Shown in pieces: positions 8,909 through 15,881 of a DNA stretch of 64,000 nucleotides (position 1 is the stretch's first letter; every line of letters begins with the position of its first letter). Source of the stretch: Methylobacterium bullatum (GTDB lineage: Bacteria; Pseudomonadota; Alphaproteobacteria; Rhizobiales; Beijerinckiaceae). Below the pieces are notes generated by a model. That model was not told the DNA's origin. It searched no databases and worked only from the letters and a program-made list of their open reading frames with translations. The stretch spans positions 3,508,001 to 3,572,000 of the forward strand of contig LR743504.1 of assembly GCA_902712845.1 (NCBI GenBank). The letters run 5' to 3'. The position numbers were made by a program, and so were the translations under genes.

Positions 8909-9584
8909 GAGGATCCGCGATCAGCGTCGAGCCTTTTCCCGCCAGCACGATGCGGCCCGTCTCCAGCAGGTAGGCGTAGTCGCAGAGTTCCAGGGCCGCG
9001 AAGGCGTTCTGCTCCACCAGGAGGACCGTGGTGCCGGTATCGCAGATCGCCCGGATGACGGCGAACATGCGCTCGACGATGTTGGGGGCGAGGCCCAGCG
9101 AGGGTTCGTCGAACAGGACGAGGCGGGGGCGGGACATCAGCGCGCGGCCGATGGCCAGCATCTGCTGCTCGCCCCCCGAGAGGGTGCCGGCAGCCTGATT
9201 GCGGCGCTCGGCGAGGCGCGGGAACTCGCCGTAGATGCGCGTGAGATCGGCGGAGATTCCGGCCGGATCGCGCCGCAGATAGGCGCCCATGGCGAGGTTC
9301 TCGGCGACGCTCATCTGCGGGAATACCCGCCGCCCCTCCGGGCAATGGGCGATGCCCTGGGCCAGCACCTTGCGCGGGTCGGTGCCGGTGATGTCCCGCC
9401 CGTCGAAGTGGATGCTGCCCGAGCGCGCCGGGATCAGGCCGGAGACGGCCCGGAGCGTCGTCGATTTGCCGGCGCCGTTGGCGCCCACCAGGGCCACGAG
9501 CTGCCCTTCTTCGACTGTCAGGGAGAGTCCCTTGAGGGCCGTCACCGCGCCGTAGCCGCAGACGAGATCGCGGATCTCAAGCAT
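8880..9584 (-). CDS. livF: Branched-chain amino-acid/amide ABC importer ATPase LivF
   Basis: A 234-residue ATPase of the HAAT family. Walker A is GANGAGKST, the signature is LSGGEQQMLAIGRALM, and Walker B is LVLFDEPSLGLAP. The VEQN at the switch position is usual for LivF. The start is placed at 9584 (MLEIRD), which overlaps LivG by eight bases; a longer frame upstream has no family similarity. It pairs with LivG to energise the LivH/LivM channel. The neighbouring catabolic genes indicate that the imported compound is not simply leucine but the substrate of that pathway. Confidence 0.93.
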   Translation of the reverse strand: MLEIRDLVCGYGAVTALKGLSLTVEEGQLVALVGANGAGKSTTLRAVSGLIPARSGSIHFDGRDITGTDPRKVLAQGIAHCPEGRRVFPQMSVAENLAMGAYLRRDPAGISADLTRIYGEFPRLAERRNQAAGTLSGGEQQMLAIGRALMSRPRLVLFDEPSLGLAPNIVERMFAVIRAICDTGTTVLLVEQNAFAALELCDYAYLLETGRIVLAGKGSTLIADPHVRQAYLGG

Positions 9585-10392
9585 CGATCGCCTCCCTGGC
9601 GGCCTGTGCGGCTTCGCGGGCGGCACTGCCCTGCCCAAGATAGGCTTCGATCACGGCCGGATCGGCACGGATCGCCGCCGGCGGCCCCTCGGCGATGAGG
9701 CGGCCATAGTTCAACACCACAATCCGGTCGGAGACCTCCATGACCATCGGCATGTCGTGCTCGACGAGCAGGATGGTGACGCCGCGCTCGCGGATCGAGC
9801 GGATCAGGCGCACGAAGACCTGGGTCTCGGAGGCGTTCATACCGGAGACCGGCTCGTCGAGGAGCAGCATCGCCGGCTCGGTGGCGAGCGCCAGCGCGAC
9901 TCCGACGAGGCGCTGTTCGCCATAGGCCAGGGACCCGGCCTTGTCCTGAGCCCGGCCGGCAAGTCCGACCCAGTCGAGGAGCTCACGGGCCTGGTCCCGG
10001 AGAGCGGCCTCGCCGGCGCGGTCCCGCCCGAGCAGGGTGTCGACCAGCCGCGCGCGGCCCCGGCGATGGAGGCCGATCATCACGTTGTCGAACACGGTGT
10101 CGTCGGGGAACACGCTCGTGCGCTGGAACGTCCGGCTCAGGCCGAGCCGGACGATCTCGTGCGGCTGCAACCCCTGAAGGCTGGTGCCGCGGAACCGGAC
10201 CTGACCCTGGCTGGGCTTCAGGAAGCCCGTCATCACGTTGAAGGCCGTCGTCTTGCCGGCCCCGTTCGGGCCGATCAGGCTGACGATCTCGCCGGGATGG
10301 ACGTCGAAATGCAGGTCGGCGATGGCGACAAGGCCGCCGAAGCGCACGCCGACATGGTCCACCGACAGGATGGGAGCGCGGATCTCGCTCAT
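9577..10392 (-). CDS. livG: Branched-chain amino-acid/amide ABC importer ATPase LivG
   Basis: A 271-residue ATPase with Walker A GPNGAGKTT, a long helical insertion before the signature, signature LAYGEQRLVGVALALA and Walker B MLLLDEPVSGMNASE. The switch His is in VEHDMPMVM. The insertion and the VSGMN run are typical of LivG as opposed to LivF. The ATG at 10392 overlaps the LivM stop (ATGA), so upstream in-frame sequence is excluded. It is part of a complete livJHMGF set embedded in a catabolic operon. Confidence 0.93.
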   Translation of the reverse strand: MSEIRAPILSVDHVGVRFGGLVAIADLHFDVHPGEIVSLIGPNGAGKTTAFNVMTGFLKPSQGQVRFRGTSLQGLQPHEIVRLGLSRTFQRTSVFPDDTVFDNVMIGLHRRGRARLVDTLLGRDRAGEAALRDQARELLDWVGLAGRAQDKAGSLAYGEQRLVGVALALATEPAMLLLDEPVSGMNASETQVFVRLIRSIRERGVTILLVEHDMPMVMEVSDRIVVLNYGRLIAEGPPAAIRADPAVIEAYLGQGSAAREAAQAAREAIDA

Positions 10393-11420
10393 GGCCTGAC
10401 CTCCACGGGAACGCGGGCGGGTTCCGAAGCGCGGCGGCGCGTGGCGAGCCGGGCGAGGCCCGGCACGATGCCCCGGGGCATGACGAACTGGATCACGATC
10501 AGCACGAGACCGAACACCATCCACTGCGCCTCGGGCACCATGACCGGCCGCAGGGCGACGGGAAGCAGGCCGAAAATCAGGCCGCCGACGACGGGGCCGA
10601 GCAGCGTGCCCTTGCCGCCACCCACCACCATGATGACCATGGTCACCGTGGTGGAGAACAGGAACACGTCGGGGTCGATAATGCGGAGATAATGGGCGTA
10701 GAGGCTGCCGGCCGCCCCCGCCATTGCCGCCGAGATCACCGCCGCGAGAGTCAGGGTGCGGGTGGCGTTGATGCCGACCGAGAGGGCGAGGGACTCGTTC
10801 TCCTTCAGGCCCCGCATGGCCCGGCCGAAGCGCGAACGGACGAGGCGCGCGATGAGCCCGTAGCAGAGCGTGCCGACCACGAGGACGAGGTAGTAGTTCT
10901 GCAGCTTCGTCCGCAGGGTGACGGAGCCGAGGCCGGGGAGCCAGAGGGTGAACGGCGGAATACCCGTCAGCGCAAGGGGCCCCTGAGTCAGCTCCACCCA
11001 GTTGAGGGCCACGAGCCGCACCACCTCGGCGAAGGAGATCGTCACGATGACGAAATAGGCGCCCCGCACCCGGAAGGAGAGGCGGCCGACGAGGTAGCCG
11101 CAGGCGGCCGTCGCCAGCACGGCGAGGCCGAACCCCACCACCGGCGGCCAGGGCTCGTGTACGACGCGAAGGCCCCAGAGCAGCTCCACGTCTAAGCCGA
11201 GGCTGGTCAGCGCGCTGACATAGGCGCCGATGCCGAAGAAGGCGATGTGCCCGAGGCTGAGCTGCCCGGTGAAGCCGAGGAGCAGGTTCAGGCTCATGGC
11301 GGCGATGGTCACGATGCCCGTCGTGATCAGCGCGTTGAGCAGGTAGGGATTGTGGCCCAGCGCGAAGGGCAGGGCGACGAGAGCCGCCAGCAGGGCGAGA
11401 GCGGGAAGGTGCCGGGTCAT
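10389..11420 (-). CDS. livM: Branched-chain amino-acid/amide ABC importer permease LivM
   Basis: A 343-residue inner-membrane permease with about nine to ten hydrophobic segments. It has the family motif SLNLLLGFTGQLSLGHIAFF near residue 43-62 and the ATPase-contact loop GRAMRGLKENESLALSVGIN. A short basic C-terminal tail ends in an ATGA overlap with LivG. The start at 11420 overlaps the LivH stop. Together with LivH it forms the channel. Confidence 0.92.
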   Translation of the reverse strand: MTRHLPALALLAALVALPFALGHNPYLLNALITTGIVTIAAMSLNLLLGFTGQLSLGHIAFFGIGAYVSALTSLGLDVELLWGLRVVHEPWPPVVGFGLAVLATAACGYLVGRLSFRVRGAYFVIVTISFAEVVRLVALNWVELTQGPLALTGIPPFTLWLPGLGSVTLRTKLQNYYLVLVVGTLCYGLIARLVRSRFGRAMRGLKENESLALSVGINATRTLTLAAVISAAMAGAAGSLYAHYLRIIDPDVFLFSTTVTMVIMVVGGGKGTLLGPVVGGLIFGLLPVALRPVMVPEAQWMVFGLVLIVIQFVMPRGIVPGLARLATRRRASEPARVPVEVRP

Positions 11421-12289
11421 CCGATGCGCTCCGCCTTGGCGAAGAGGCCCGTCGGCTTGAAGATCAGCACCGCGATGATGATCAGGAAGCCCATGGCGTC
11501 CCGGTAGCCCGACGAGATGTAGCCGGCGCCCAGTTCCTCGGCGAGTGCCAGGATGAAGCCACCGATAGCCGCCCCGGTGACGTTGCCGAGCCCGCCGAGA
11601 ATCACGATGGCGAAAGCCTTCAGCTCCGCCATGCCGCCCATCTGCGGGAACACCACGTAGACCGGCCCGAGGAGTGCGCCCGCCGCCGCCGCGAGGCTGG
11701 ATCCGATGGCGAAGGTCGCGGTGTAGATGAGCCGTACGTTGACCCCCATCAGCGAGGCGGTGTCGTGGTCCTGGAAGGTGGCCCGCATGGCCAGACCGAG
11801 GCGGGTCCGGTTGATGAGCCAGTAGGTCAGCCCGATCAGCGCGAGGGCCGCGCCCAGCACGAACAGCCGCAGCCAGGACACGGAGACGGCCCCCAGCTGG
11901 AGCGGCGCGTCCGGGAACGGCGTCGGGATCGATTTGGCGACGCCGCCGAACAGCCAGAGCGTGCCCGATTGCAGGACGATGCCGGCCCCGATCATCACCA
12001 GCATGGTCGTATCCATGTCCGCGCCCCGTAAGGGCCGCAGCAGCACGAGGTCGAGGATTGCGCCGAGCAGGAGGCCGCCGAGGATCGCCGTCGGCAGGGC
12101 CGCGAAGAAGCCGAGCCCGAGGGCGGTGACGGCGAGGTACATGACGTAGGCTCCCACCGTGTAGAGCGCCCCGTGGGTGAAGTTCACCACATTCATGATG
12201 CCGAAGATCAGGGTCAGCCCGATGCCGAGCAGGGCATAGGTGCCCCCCAGGACCAGGGTGTTGAGGAGGTGCTGCAGGAATTCGGTCAT
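11417..12289 (-). CDS. livH: Branched-chain amino-acid/amide ABC importer permease LivH
   Basis: A 290-residue permease with the LivH hallmark LIFGIMNVVNFTHGALYTVG (about 28-47) and a glycine-rich stretch VILGGLGNVTGAAIGG near residue 230. About eight hydrophobic segments are visible. It begins 302 bases downstream of the binding-protein gene, and that gap holds a large imperfect hairpin. The stop overlaps LivM. It is the first of four tightly coupled genes (livH, M, G, F). Confidence 0.92.
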   Translation of the reverse strand: MTEFLQHLLNTLVLGGTYALLGIGLTLIFGIMNVVNFTHGALYTVGAYVMYLAVTALGLGFFAALPTAILGGLLLGAILDLVLLRPLRGADMDTTMLVMIGAGIVLQSGTLWLFGGVAKSIPTPFPDAPLQLGAVSVSWLRLFVLGAALALIGLTYWLINRTRLGLAMRATFQDHDTASLMGVNVRLIYTATFAIGSSLAAAAGALLGPVYVVFPQMGGMAELKAFAIVILGGLGNVTGAAIGGFILALAEELGAGYISSGYRDAMGFLIIIAVLIFKPTGLFAKAERIG

Positions 12290-12591
12290 CGAGGCCTCGC
12301 CTGTAAGCAGGTGATACGGTCGTCGGCTGAGCGTCAGTGCAGAGTCAGCGAGCTTGGCGCGGGTCCCTGTCCGTCGGCGGTCCTCCCCTGTGGGGAGGAG
12401 TTGGAGGTGGTGGGGCGACCCTCAGCTTGCGGGGGCTGGCGGAGCCACCCCCACTCCCAACCTCTCCCCACACGGGGGAGAGGGACGCGGTCTGCCGGCA
12501 AAAACAGATGGGGGAATCCAGTAGCCCTAAGGAGAAGAGCCTGTTCCGCATGTGAGACCCGAGGCGTGCGAGCCGGGAGGCATGCGCTCGG
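12290..12591. repeat. livJ-livH spacer with a long imperfect inverted repeat
   Basis: This 302-base spacer has no convincing gene. At about 12382-12426 and 12444-12484 two G/C-rich arms of roughly 40 bases are reverse complements with some mismatches. Each outer tip is itself self-complementary (CTCCCCTGTGGGGAG at 12383-12397 and CTCCCCACACGGGGGAG on the other side). It looks like a dispersed intergenic palindromic element that now acts as an attenuator or 3-prime stabiliser between the abundant binding protein and the membrane components. Whether it is repeated elsewhere in the genome cannot be seen here. Confidence 0.6.
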
Positions 12592-13743
12592 CTAGAATTC
12601 GGGCACGACGACCTTCCCGCCGTCGATCTTGACGAGATAGACATCCGGCTTGCTCTGGCCGCTCTCGGACCCGGCGGGGCCGGCCTTGGCGAAGCGGATC
12701 TGTCCGTTGAGGCCGGTGAAATCGACCGACCAGAAGCCCTTCTTGATCGAGGCCGCATCGGCACCGCCACCCTTCTCGATGGCCGCCGCGATGGCGCGGA
12801 TGCCGTCGTAGCCCCGGAAGCTCTCGGTGACGCCGGCGAACTCGAAGCCGCGCTTCTTCCACTCGCCGATGAAATAGGCGGTGGCCGCCGGGTTCGGGGT
12901 CTTCTCCGGGTACCAGGGCAGGAAGGTGGTGAGATGCATCGTCCCCTCGGCGGCAGCACCCGCCTGGGCAATGATCTGGTCAGGGTTCTGGGAGCCGCCG
13001 GTGGTGATGATCCGCTTCTTGAGGCCCAGCGCCGCCATCTGCTTGAATAGGAGCGTGAGCTGATCGACGGCGGCCGTGATCAGAAGCGTGTCGGCATCCG
13101 AGCCCTTCAGCTTGGACAATTGGGCGGTCATGTCCTGCGCGCCCTGGTCCATGGTCTCCACGAGGCCGACCGTGACGCCCTTGCCCTTGAGCATCTTGCC
13201 GAAATCGGCCGCCGCCCCCCGGCCCCAGTCGTTGTTGATGGCGAGGAAATCGACCTTCTTCAGGCCGAGCTTTTCGACCATCGGCGCGAAGGCCTCGGCT
13301 TCCAGGGCCGAGGGCGGCGAGATGCGGAAGACGTATGGGTTACCCGAGGTGGTGATCTTGCCCGACGACGAGGTCTCCACCAGCATCGCGGTCTCGTAAT
13401 CGGCGAGCTTGGGCATCACCGCGAGGGTCAGACTCGAACCCCAGGCGCCCATGAGCACCGGGGTCTTGTCGCTAGTGATGAGTTTTTCGGCCACCGCCGC
13501 CGCCTCGGTGGGGTTGCTCTTATTGTCCTCGACGACGAGTTCGAGTTTCTTTCCCAAGACACCGCCCTTGGCGTTGATCTCGTCGGCGGCGATCCGGGCG
13601 CCGTTAACCACGTAGGTGCCCGACGCCGCGAAGGGCCCGGTGAGGGGCTCGTTGACGCCGATCCGGATGGCCTGCGCGTGGGCCACCCCCGCCGACAGGA
13701 CGAAAGCAAGGGTCAAGGCGGGGATCGTGTGGCTGCGCGTCAT
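12592..13743 (-). CDS. ABC importer substrate-binding protein, LivJ/amide-urea type
   Basis: A 383-residue periplasmic binding protein (ANF-receptor/peripla_BP_6 fold). The N-terminus has a signal peptide (LTLAFVLSAGVAHA-Q, cleavage near residue 23) followed by IRIGVNEPLTGPFAASG, typical of branched-chain amino-acid and amide receptors. A GGAG ribosome site lies just before the ATG at 13743. It lies 44 bases after the Mo-hydroxylase small-subunit gene and before livHMGF, so transport and catabolism appear to be one transcription unit. The ligand is probably the pathway substrate. Confidence 0.92.
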   Translation of the reverse strand: MTRSHTIPALTLAFVLSAGVAHAQAIRIGVNEPLTGPFAASGTYVVNGARIAADEINAKGGVLGKKLELVVEDNKSNPTEAAAVAEKLITSDKTPVLMGAWGSSLTLAVMPKLADYETAMLVETSSSGKITTSGNPYVFRISPPSALEAEAFAPMVEKLGLKKVDFLAINNDWGRGAAADFGKMLKGKGVTVGLVETMDQGAQDMTAQLSKLKGSDADTLLITAAVDQLTLLFKQMAALGLKKRIITTGGSQNPDQIIAQAGAAAEGTMHLTTFLPWYPEKTPNPAATAYFIGEWKKRGFEFAGVTESFRGYDGIRAIAAAIEKGGGADAASIKKGFWSVDFTGLNGQIRFAKAGPAGSESGQSKPDVYLVKIDGGKVVVPEF

Positions 13744-13787
13744 GATGGTCTCCGGTATTGGGTAGAATCGCGGGGAGGCGGCGACGG

Positions 13788-15011
13788 TCAGGGACGGCGG
13801 CCCCAGGCGGCGAGGCGCCGGCGCAGGGAGGTCGTCAGCATCGTAAAGAGCAGGCGCAGGGGGTTGAGGCCCGTGGCGGTCGGGGCCGGGGCACCCGAGA
13901 GCCGGGCTTCGAGGTTCGCGGCAAAGTCGGCCCCGAGGCGCCCGGCGAGGTCGCGCACGAGCCCCGGCCGCCCGAACTGCGCCAACGGTCCCTTGAGGGT
14001 GTAGCCGACGGCGAGATCGATCCGGGCCGTACCGGAGGTCTCGCCCGGTCCGACGCGGTAGCGGATCTCCCCTTGGGTGGCGGAGCGTCCGCCCGCGTCG
14101 CTGCCGGCGCCGAGGATGCGTCCCGTGCGGGCCGCCTCATCGCGAAAGATCCGGGCGCGACCGCGAAAGCGCGCGGCGATCGGCCCGATCCGCACTTGCA
14201 GCGCGCCCTCGACGGCATCCGGGGTCGGATGGCCCGTGAGCACCGCGCCGGGCAGGCAGGCGGCCACGGCCTCCACGTCGCCGAACAGGGCGAAGACGGT
14301 GTCGGGCGGGTGCGCCACCGTGAAGGACTGGTCGAACCGGTGGGCGGGCACGAAATCGCCGTCGAGATCGGCGATCGACGGCGCGGCCTCCGTCTGCGCG
14401 ACGGGCCGCAGGGGCGTGCGGGCCGCCTCCGATGCCGGGCCGGACGGCATGCCGAGGCGCGCGCCGACGGGGCCGAGGCCGCGCTGTCCGCCGGTGGTCG
14501 GCGCGATGCCGCGGGCGCGGCGCTCGGCGATGACGCCGCGCACCGCTCGGACGATGCCGACATAGCCGGTGCAGCGGCACAGATTGCCCGAGAGGCCGGC
14601 ACGGATGCGGCGCTCGTCGGCATCGGGCAGGCGCAGGACGAGGTCGCGGGCGGCGATGAGCATGCCGGGCGTGCAGTAGCCGCACTGAAGGGCGTGCTCG
14701 CGGTTGAACGCCGCCCGCAACTCACCGGCGACCGGGTCGTCGTCGAGCCCTTCGATGGTGGTCACCTCGGCGCCCGCGCAGGCGCCTGAGAAGGTCAGGC
14801 AGGCCCGCGCCGGCTCGCCGTCGAGGAGCACCGTGCAGGCGCCGCAGATTCCGTGCTCGCAGCCGAGATGGGTCCCCGTGAGGTCGAGGGTGTCGCGCAG
14901 GACGTCGGCGAGATGGGTGCGCGGCTCGGCCCGCAGGCTGCGCGCCCGGCCGTTGACGGTGAGGTCGAGGGGCGGGCTCTCGTCGCGGAGGGCGAACGAT
15001 GCGGTGCTCAT
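13788..15011 (-). CDS. Molybdenum hydroxylase [2Fe-2S] subunit fused to a CoxG (SRPBCC) domain
   Basis: A 407-residue fusion. Residues about 15-170 are the CoxS/XDH small subunit. They carry a plant-type ferredoxin cluster (CEHGICGACTVLLDGEPARAC, four Cys) and the second cluster (CGYCTPGM and CRCTGY). After a variable linker, residues about 225-370 resemble CoxG, a START/SRPBCC protein (PPDTVFALFGDVEAVAACLP, with RFRGRARIFRDE later). CoxG is normally a separate membrane-recruitment factor. The C-terminus is basic. The ATG at 15011 overlaps the medium-subunit stop (ATGA). The fusion could tether the enzyme to the membrane or to its maturation partner; this is inference. Confidence 0.88.
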   Translation of the reverse strand: MSTASFALRDESPPLDLTVNGRARSLRAEPRTHLADVLRDTLDLTGTHLGCEHGICGACTVLLDGEPARACLTFSGACAGAEVTTIEGLDDDPVAGELRAAFNREHALQCGYCTPGMLIAARDLVLRLPDADERRIRAGLSGNLCRCTGYVGIVRAVRGVIAERRARGIAPTTGGQRGLGPVGARLGMPSGPASEAARTPLRPVAQTEAAPSIADLDGDFVPAHRFDQSFTVAHPPDTVFALFGDVEAVAACLPGAVLTGHPTPDAVEGALQVRIGPIAARFRGRARIFRDEAARTGRILGAGSDAGGRSATQGEIRYRVGPGETSGTARIDLAVGYTLKGPLAQFGRPGLVRDLAGRLGADFAANLEARLSGAPAPTATGLNPLRLLFTMLTTSLRRRLAAWGRRP

Positions 15012-15881
15012 GCGGCCTCGCCGACTGTGCGTGTGAGGGAGGGCGGCGCGGCAGCCGCCTGCGCGATGGCGCGCGCCAGAACGGTGACGTGCACGTGGCG
15101 GTCGACGGCATCGGACATCCCGGCCTCCCGCAGGAGCGCATCGGCCACCCGAGCGTCGAACCGGTCGGCGAAGTCGGGACCGATCCGTCCGCCGAACAGC
15201 TCGCTGGCCTGCCCGATCACGAGGGGCGCGCGCTCGATGGCGCCAATCACTATGCGGCCGCGCCCGGCATGGGGCTCGATCCGCACGGCCCCGATGGCGT
15301 GGGCGAACTCGCCGATCTTGGAGCAATGCTTGACGTAGCCCCAGGCAGTGCCGGGGGAGGGCGGGAATCCGCACGGCGACCAGCATCTCGGCGGGCGCCA
15401 GGGCGACGTCGAGGGCGCCTGTGACGAAGTCCTCCAAGGCGAGGCGGCGGCGGCCGGATGCAGAGGCCAGTTCGATCTCGGCGCCGAGCGCGATGAGCGA
15501 CGTGATCCAGTCGGCGGCCGGATCGGCATGGACGAGGGAGCCGCCAATGGTGCCGCGATTGCGCACCGGCCGGTAGGCGATGGCCATCGCCACCCGCGCC
15601 ATGGCGCCGCCCGTGAGGTCGGGAACGCGCCCGTCCTCGATATCCGCGTGGGTGACGAGAGCGCCGAGCACCAGGGTCTCGCCTTCGACGGACGCCCGGC
15701 GCAATTCGGGGATGCCGGTGATGTCGAGGACGAGGTCCGGCTCCACGAGGCGCAGGTTCAGCATCGGTCCGAGGGATTGTCCCCCGGCCATCAGCTTCAC
15801 GCTGCCCTCGGCGGTGGCGAGCCGGGCGAGCAGGGCGGGCAGATCGCCGGGGCGCTCATAGGCAAAGCGGGCGGGTTTCAT
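15008..15881 (-). pseudogene. Molybdenum hydroxylase FAD-binding (medium) subunit, frameshifted
   Basis: The first two thirds encode a CoxM/XDH FAD domain: AGGQSLGPMLNLRL and RNRGTIGGSLVHADP, the loops that bind FAD. At 15353-15357 (+ strand) a run of five G shifts the frame after IPALP. Removing one G restores PALPGTAWGYVKHCSKIGEF and a normal C-terminus. That restored frame ends at 15008 in an exact ATGA overlap with the small-subunit gene and totals 290 residues. As written, the frame runs on into the next gene as a false 697-residue fusion. Either a homopolymer sequencing error or a real recent inactivation is possible; the intact neighbours and the preserved overlap favour error. Confidence 0.85.

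Noticed and set aside
13788..15881. A single 697-residue protein joining FAD and [2Fe-2S] subunits
   Set aside because: The middle 100 residues are out-of-frame Arg-rich sequence. Correcting one base gives two normal, overlapping genes.
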